NCBI GenBank assembly: GCA_043228905.1
Contig: JBHGNT010000001.1
Span: 8,184,001 to 8,248,000 of the forward strand
Source: Azolla caroliniana
Taxonomy: Eukaryota; Polypodiophyta
Direction: 5' to 3'
Length of the DNA: 64,000 bases
The notes below the pieces were generated by a model. The model was not told where the DNA came from, searched no databases, and saw only the letters and a list, made by a program, of their open reading frames with translations. Positions 60,118 to 64,000 of this stretch are shown in pieces (within the stretch, counting starts at the first letter, position 1; each line of letters opens with the position of its first letter). The position numbers and the translations under genes are program-made.

Positions 60118-60433
60118 CCTCGAAGAAGAGATCTACATGCAGCAACCGGAAGGATTCGAGAAGAAAGGGAAGGAGCACCTGGTATGCCGGTTGAAGAAGA
60201 GCCTTTACGAACTAAAGCAGGCTCCCCGGCAATGGTACCGGAAGTTCGACTCTTTCATGACCGACGAAAGATATCACTGGATCCGGGAAAGGATAGAAGA
60301 CAAGGAGTTCGTGCTGACGAAGATCCACACGGACGAGAACGGGTCGGATATGCTGACCAAGGTGCTCACACCCGACAAGCTGGAAGCATGCCGGAAGAGG
60401 ATCGGATTGGAGAGACATCCCATGCCGAAGTGA
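59975..60433 (+). pseudogene. Out-of-frame reverse transcriptase and RNase H remnant
   Basis: In the other frame the sequence continues FDEIFAPVVKMTSIR, MDVKTAFLHGDLEEEIYMQQ and LYELKQAPRQWYRKFDSFM, the palm region of Copia reverse transcriptase. At about 60270 it jumps directly to the end of RNase H (MLTKVLTP region). The catalytic YVDD box and most of RNase H, some hundreds of residues in intact relatives, are missing. The stop overlaps the polypurine tract. Confidence 0.9.
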
Positions 60434-60443
60434 AGGGGGAGTT
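60431..60443 (+). other. Polypurine tract
   Basis: TGAAGGGGGAG followed by TT immediately precedes the 3' LTR. Confidence 0.8.
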
Positions 60444-61048
60444 TGTTGGGATTACGGTCCCTCCGGATGGGATGGTCGGATGTCCGGAGATGAATGACGA
60501 CAAGCCCGGTTGCGGTTTCGGAACCGGATGATGAAGACCCCGACTTCGGAGCCGGACGACGAATGTACCCGGAGAGAGATCCGGATGCGGGGACATATCT
60601 GTGAATATGTTTGCCAAGGGCCCTTGAGGCTATAGTTGTAAATAGCCCTAAAGTCATATGTGTATAAATATGACTTAGGGCAAACAGTTTTGATGTTGCT
60701 ACTCATTTTTCTGTTTTTCCACTCAAGAGGAGTGAAGAGAGAGCAGCCGTGAGAGAGATAGAGCGTGAGAGACGAAGAGGTCGACGCCTCTGTGTAATTC
60801 CGCCGCCCGTGGCGAGGACAGCGAGCTCAAGGTCGTCGCCTTGCAGCTCGCCATTGTATATTTCTCTGTGCATAGTTTTGGTTCGGAGTCTTATACTCCC
60901 GTGGTTTTTTCCCGTACAGGGTTTTCCACGTTAAATCATGTGTCCACTTATTTACTTTTGCATTACCCATTTTCTGCAACAACGATTCGTGTGTTTCCTT
61001 GGTTGTGGCCGAGAGGTGAAGTTTGGAAAGTGTCGATTATTTCCATCA
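60444..61048 (+). repeat. 3' LTR of the young Copia
   Basis: 605 bp, nearly identical to the 5' LTR; followed by CTATT. Confidence 0.97.
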
Positions 61049-61498
61049 CTATTGCCTAGGGAGGAGGAAAGATTTAGAAGGATGATCGAAAGCCACGGAA
61101 GGGCTTTCGCCTTCTTGTCGGGTGAGATAGGGTGCATAAACCCTAAGATCGTGGAGCCAATGGTGATATTTACGGTACCGTATGTACCGTGGAACATCAA
61201 ACCAATCCCAGTTCCGAGAGCTCACATCCTGAAGTTGATTGAGCTACTCAAGGAAAAGATCGAGATGGGTATCCTCGAGCCATCAAGCGCCCCATACTCG
61301 AATCGGTGGTTCACTGTGCCAAAGAAGAACGGCACCTTACGCTTCATCAAAAACCTACAACTTGTTAATCAAGTGACAATTCGAAATGCAGGGGTCGGGC
61401 CGAGTGTTGACGAATTCGTGGAGGCCTTCATTGGAAGGTCTATTTATTCGATCGGTGATCTATACTCGGGGTATGATCAATTCCAACTAGCTGTGTAG
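61049..61498 (+). pseudogene. Gypsy reverse transcriptase, N-terminal half
   Basis: Continues the Gypsy reading after the Copia insertion: PREEERFRRMIESHGRAFAF, then IPVPRAHILKLIELLKEK, SAPYSNRWFTVPKKNG and IYSIGDLYSGYDQFQLAV. It ends at TAG 61496, and 45 bp later the sequence enters the middle of the 3' LTR. The YxDD box, RNase H, integrase and the 5' part of the 3' LTR are deleted. Confidence 0.88.
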
Positions 61499-61541
61499 AG
61501 TAGGGACATCACGATGATGTGGACCCCTATCAATCTATAGA

Positions 61542-62756
61542 CAAAGTGCTCATTTATGGTGCTCGTGAGCCCGAGCCTCGTTGGCTCAGTGTTGCTTTGC
61601 CCCCGTTCGCCATTGTGAGCCCGTGTGCTCGCCGTTCGAGTGGTCGTGGTTCGTTGGGGTCAGCATTTTTGTGGTGCTCGTGTGCTCGTCTTCTTCGTGT
61701 TCGTGCTCGGTGCTCCCATTTGCTCTTATCTCTAACAGCATTTAGTATTTATGTTTTGTTGAGCTTGTGGTCACTAGAAGTTACCGCATTGTAATCAAGC
61801 CCTATTTTATAAAGGGCACTCTTGCATTACAATCGAACTTACATATCTACTTCTTTAGCTAATGTCATTCGTGTTTTCTTTGTATAATTCTCGTCTCCTT
61901 GTACGGTCGGTCGTCTTGTGAGGAGGGAGCCTTTTGGGCGTGCCCATGCACCTCTCCTCCTCATAAAGGCGTAAGAGCATTTGTGTGTGTGTTACGTGTC
62001 TTCTTTGTACGTTCGGCCGTCTTGTGACGAGGGAGCGTTTCGGGCGTGCCCATGCACCTCTCCTCCTCATAAAGGCTTACGAGCATTTGTGTGTGTGTTT
62101 GTGTCTTCCTTGTACATTCGTCCGTCTTGTGACGAGGGAGCGTTTCGGGCGTGCCCATGCACCTCTCCTCATCATAAAGGCGTACAAGCATTCGTGCGTG
62201 TGTTTTGTTTCTTCATTGTACATTTGGCCGTCTTGTGACGAGGGAGCGTTCGGGCTTGCCCATCCACCTCTCCTCCTCATAAAGGTGTGCGAGCATTCGT
62301 CCATGTGTTTTGTCCCTTTCCTTGTACGTTCGGCATCTTCTGACGAGGGAGCGTTCAGGCGTGCCCATGCACCTCTCCTCCTCATAAAGATGTACGGGTG
62401 TTCGTGTTTGTATTCTCGTCCCTTTCCTTGTACATTTGGTGTCTTGTGACGAGGGAGGGTTCGGGCGTGCCCATGCACCTCTCCTCCTCATAAAGACATA
62501 TGGGCATTCGTGTTTGTGTTCTCGTCCCTTTGTGCGTTCATTTTGCGTGCTCATCTTTCCTTATATCAATTTGATCAATTGGCTCGTGTGGTGATCAACG
62601 AAAGCCATCGGCCCCACAAAAAGAGCAACGAGCCCTTGCCCGGGAAGTAGTCTTGTCGTAAAGCAAACCTCGGGTCTTCTCTATCCCTGCGTACTCCCTA
62701 GTCCAAGACCCTTGTGGTTCCGCTCAAGTAACACACATGCGCGAAACTTCGCGACA
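61542..62756 (+). repeat. 5'-truncated 3' LTR of the Gypsy element
   Basis: Homology to the 5' LTR starts at CAAAGTGCTC (position 53166 there), so about 190 bp including the TATA region are missing. It has six of the 106-bp units (starting at about 61898, 62006, 62107, 62215, 62321 and 62428) where the 5' LTR has four. The long open frames on both strands are repeat shadows. Confidence 0.85.
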
Positions 62757-64000
62757 ACGTACCTCACAAACATGATATCCAACCAAGTTCAAATTGAAAT
62801 ATGATCCCATGCTCATCTTGAAGGAACTAGTTCATACATCCAGTCAGAACTTTTGATGATAATTGTTCCCAATCATTTTTCTTAGAGGCACGTGTGACGA
62901 AACGTTGTGACGTAGACTACGATGCATCAATAGACATATTGAAGTCACCCATTAGCAATCGTAAATATCCCATGTATGAACTTTGATGGAGAACCATAAG
63001 ACAATATTTTGAGTAACATTGTTAGGGGGATCTATCCATAAAACCTCGTTTGGAAAACGAATTTCTATTACGAAAACTAACCATAAAGTTCATTGCACAC
63101 AAAAAATGGATAGTATTTGGCATACATAATCATTACCACATCTAAATAATGGTGAGAAAGTTTTCCTACGTAAAATGAAGAGTATCCAAGCAAATTGGAT
63201 TGTAGATGCTACCATGACAATCCATTCGTTTCGGAATTTACTTCCTAATCGACAGAGTATTTTATTTATATTTTGAGTTTGCATGTGCCATTATTGCCTT
63301 GTTTGGGGCTAATCACAAAATCAACCAAATTAGAAGTTGGTTCATAAAAAGAAAAAGGGACAAAATCCCTTTATGTTCAACAACACATACTATATCCATT
63401 CTCTAATTGAGTAGGTTTTTCATGATATATACTTCTTATGGGAGATCCATGTCACCACTTTCATCATGCCATTAACCTTATTTAAGTGATTTCTTTTTAG
63501 AAGTAATTGGCATAATGGTGCGTCATGTACTCGCGATAACCGTACTGGATCACCAGCTTCTTGTGGCGTGTCGATCGGCGGACCTTCTCATTCGCTGCAT
63601 AAAATTACTCAATGCACTTTCCAAGTCTTCATGAGGATTCGCATGTAGCACCCCCCGAGACACTTTTATGAAGATCTTTTCCATTGGGTAGATGAGCAAA
63701 CCAACGTAAAGAAACAAATTGCAATTGAAGGGAAAATAATCTAGATTTATATCATCTTTGCAAATAATATTTCTTAGGACCCTCCAATCAATCTTAAAGC
63801 ACCTTGTGTGAAACCATGAGGATTAGTACCTAATACCTCACTTTGCTTATTAAGTCCTTTCCTATCATTCTTCCTCAACAAAGCTATTGTCCTTTGACAT
63901 GAAAGTTACTTGTTTAACCTTATTATTACTTTCCTAACTTTGAGGTTGATTATCCTTGCAATACATTCAATTTGATTATCTTTCATCCATAGCCATATCA
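62757..64000. other. Intergenic sequence with a Copia relic
   Basis: No gene is supported. A minus-strand LLMGDFNMS-like string near 62930 could be a LINE endonuclease relic, but no second motif supports it. The rest is AT-rich without recognised elements. Confidence 0.45.
63504..63605 (-). pseudogene. Copia integrase/RT-linker relic
   Basis: The minus strand reads AANEKVRRSTRHKKLV, then IQYGYREYMTHHYANYF and a stop. This matches the R-R-S-T-R ... Y-x-E-Y linker that precedes Copia reverse transcriptase and resembles LSYNEYMAHHYAF in the element at 47529-51437. Frames on either side are broken. Confidence 0.6.

Larger units (their letters stand above)
56615..61048 (+). mobile_element. Young Copia LTR retrotransposon with internal deletion
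   Basis: LTRs at 56615-57219 and 60444-61048 are both 605 bp and differ at about four positions, all transitions. CTATT flanks both sides, a perfect 5-bp duplication. The primer site TGGTATCAGAGC is at 57223-57234, four bases after the 5' LTR, and a polypurine tract at 60431-60443 precedes the 3' LTR. The internal region is only 3.2 kb. It sits inside the reverse-transcriptase-proximal part of the Gypsy element, so it is the younger insertion. Confidence 0.97.
52973..62756 (+). mobile_element. Deleted Gypsy LTR retrotransposon hosting two nested insertions
   Basis: The 5' LTR (52973-54194) and a 5'-truncated 3' LTR (61542-62756) are direct repeats ending CTTCGC-ACA. The primer-site region TGGTGAACCCGACGTG follows the 5' LTR. 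Inside are a degenerate gag, a protease-like segment, a linker and the first part of a Ty3/Gypsy reverse transcriptase. A 410-bp MITE-like insert and a 4.4-kb Copia interrupt it. Subtracting both leaves about 4.9 kb. ACGAA before and ACGTA after the element are a 4/5 match for target duplication; the 5' boundary is therefore probable, not certain. It cannot be autonomous. Confidence 0.85.

Noticed and set aside
62780-63160. Possible LINE endonuclease on the minus strand (LLMGDFNMS)
   Set aside because: Only one short motif in one frame; the neighbouring sequence does not show other endonuclease blocks.

Overview
The window is nuclear DNA from a flowering plant. The genes carry many GT-AG introns, two products start with plastid-type transit peptides, the gene set is plant-typical (ORANGE-like, DRM methyltransferase, plant HNH protein, GDSL esterase), and Copia, Gypsy and MITE-like elements are nested in one another. 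No RNA gene, CRISPR array or prokaryotic operon structure was found. The species cannot be named from the sequence.

Layout. 0.9-1.7 kb: a two-exon gene for a 67-residue protein matching only the C-terminal segment of ZC3H15/DFRP proteins. 5.8-10.1 kb: an eight-exon ORANGE-like plastid protein gene (298 residues). 10.3-10.7 kb: a solo Copia LTR. 13.4-24.4 kb: a 20-exon MutS2 gene (848 residues, no Smr domain). 25.3-26.2 kb: a small TIR element with homopolymer C/G arms, then a GA microsatellite and a perfect 129-bp duplication. 29.4-34.1 kb: a DRM-type de novo DNA methyltransferase with four or five UBA units, a frameshift in the first UBA exon and an altered motif IV region. 35.3-37.4 kb: a p31comet/MAD2L1BP-like gene. 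39.2-40.9 kb: a plant HNH-domain protein. 43.0-46.6 kb (minus strand): a GDSL esterase/lipase. 47.5-51.4 kb: a decayed Copia element on the minus strand, same family as the solo LTR. 53.0-62.8 kb: a Gypsy element carrying a MITE-like insert and a young Copia with CTATT target-site duplications. The last 1.2 kb holds only a short Copia relic.

How it fits together. The left 46 kb is a gene-bearing segment with short, mostly tandemly duplicated intergenic sequence; the right 17 kb is retroelement-dominated. The genes are functionally unrelated housekeeping or regulatory genes: plastid protein homeostasis (ORANGE-like), organellar DNA maintenance (MutS2), RNA-directed DNA methylation (DRM), spindle checkpoint/HORMA remodelling (p31comet). 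Every exon chain I assembled keeps reading frame across all junctions except the first UBA exon of the DRM gene, which supports the gene models. All three internally preserved LTR elements lose sequence inside or just before reverse transcriptase, so none looks autonomous.
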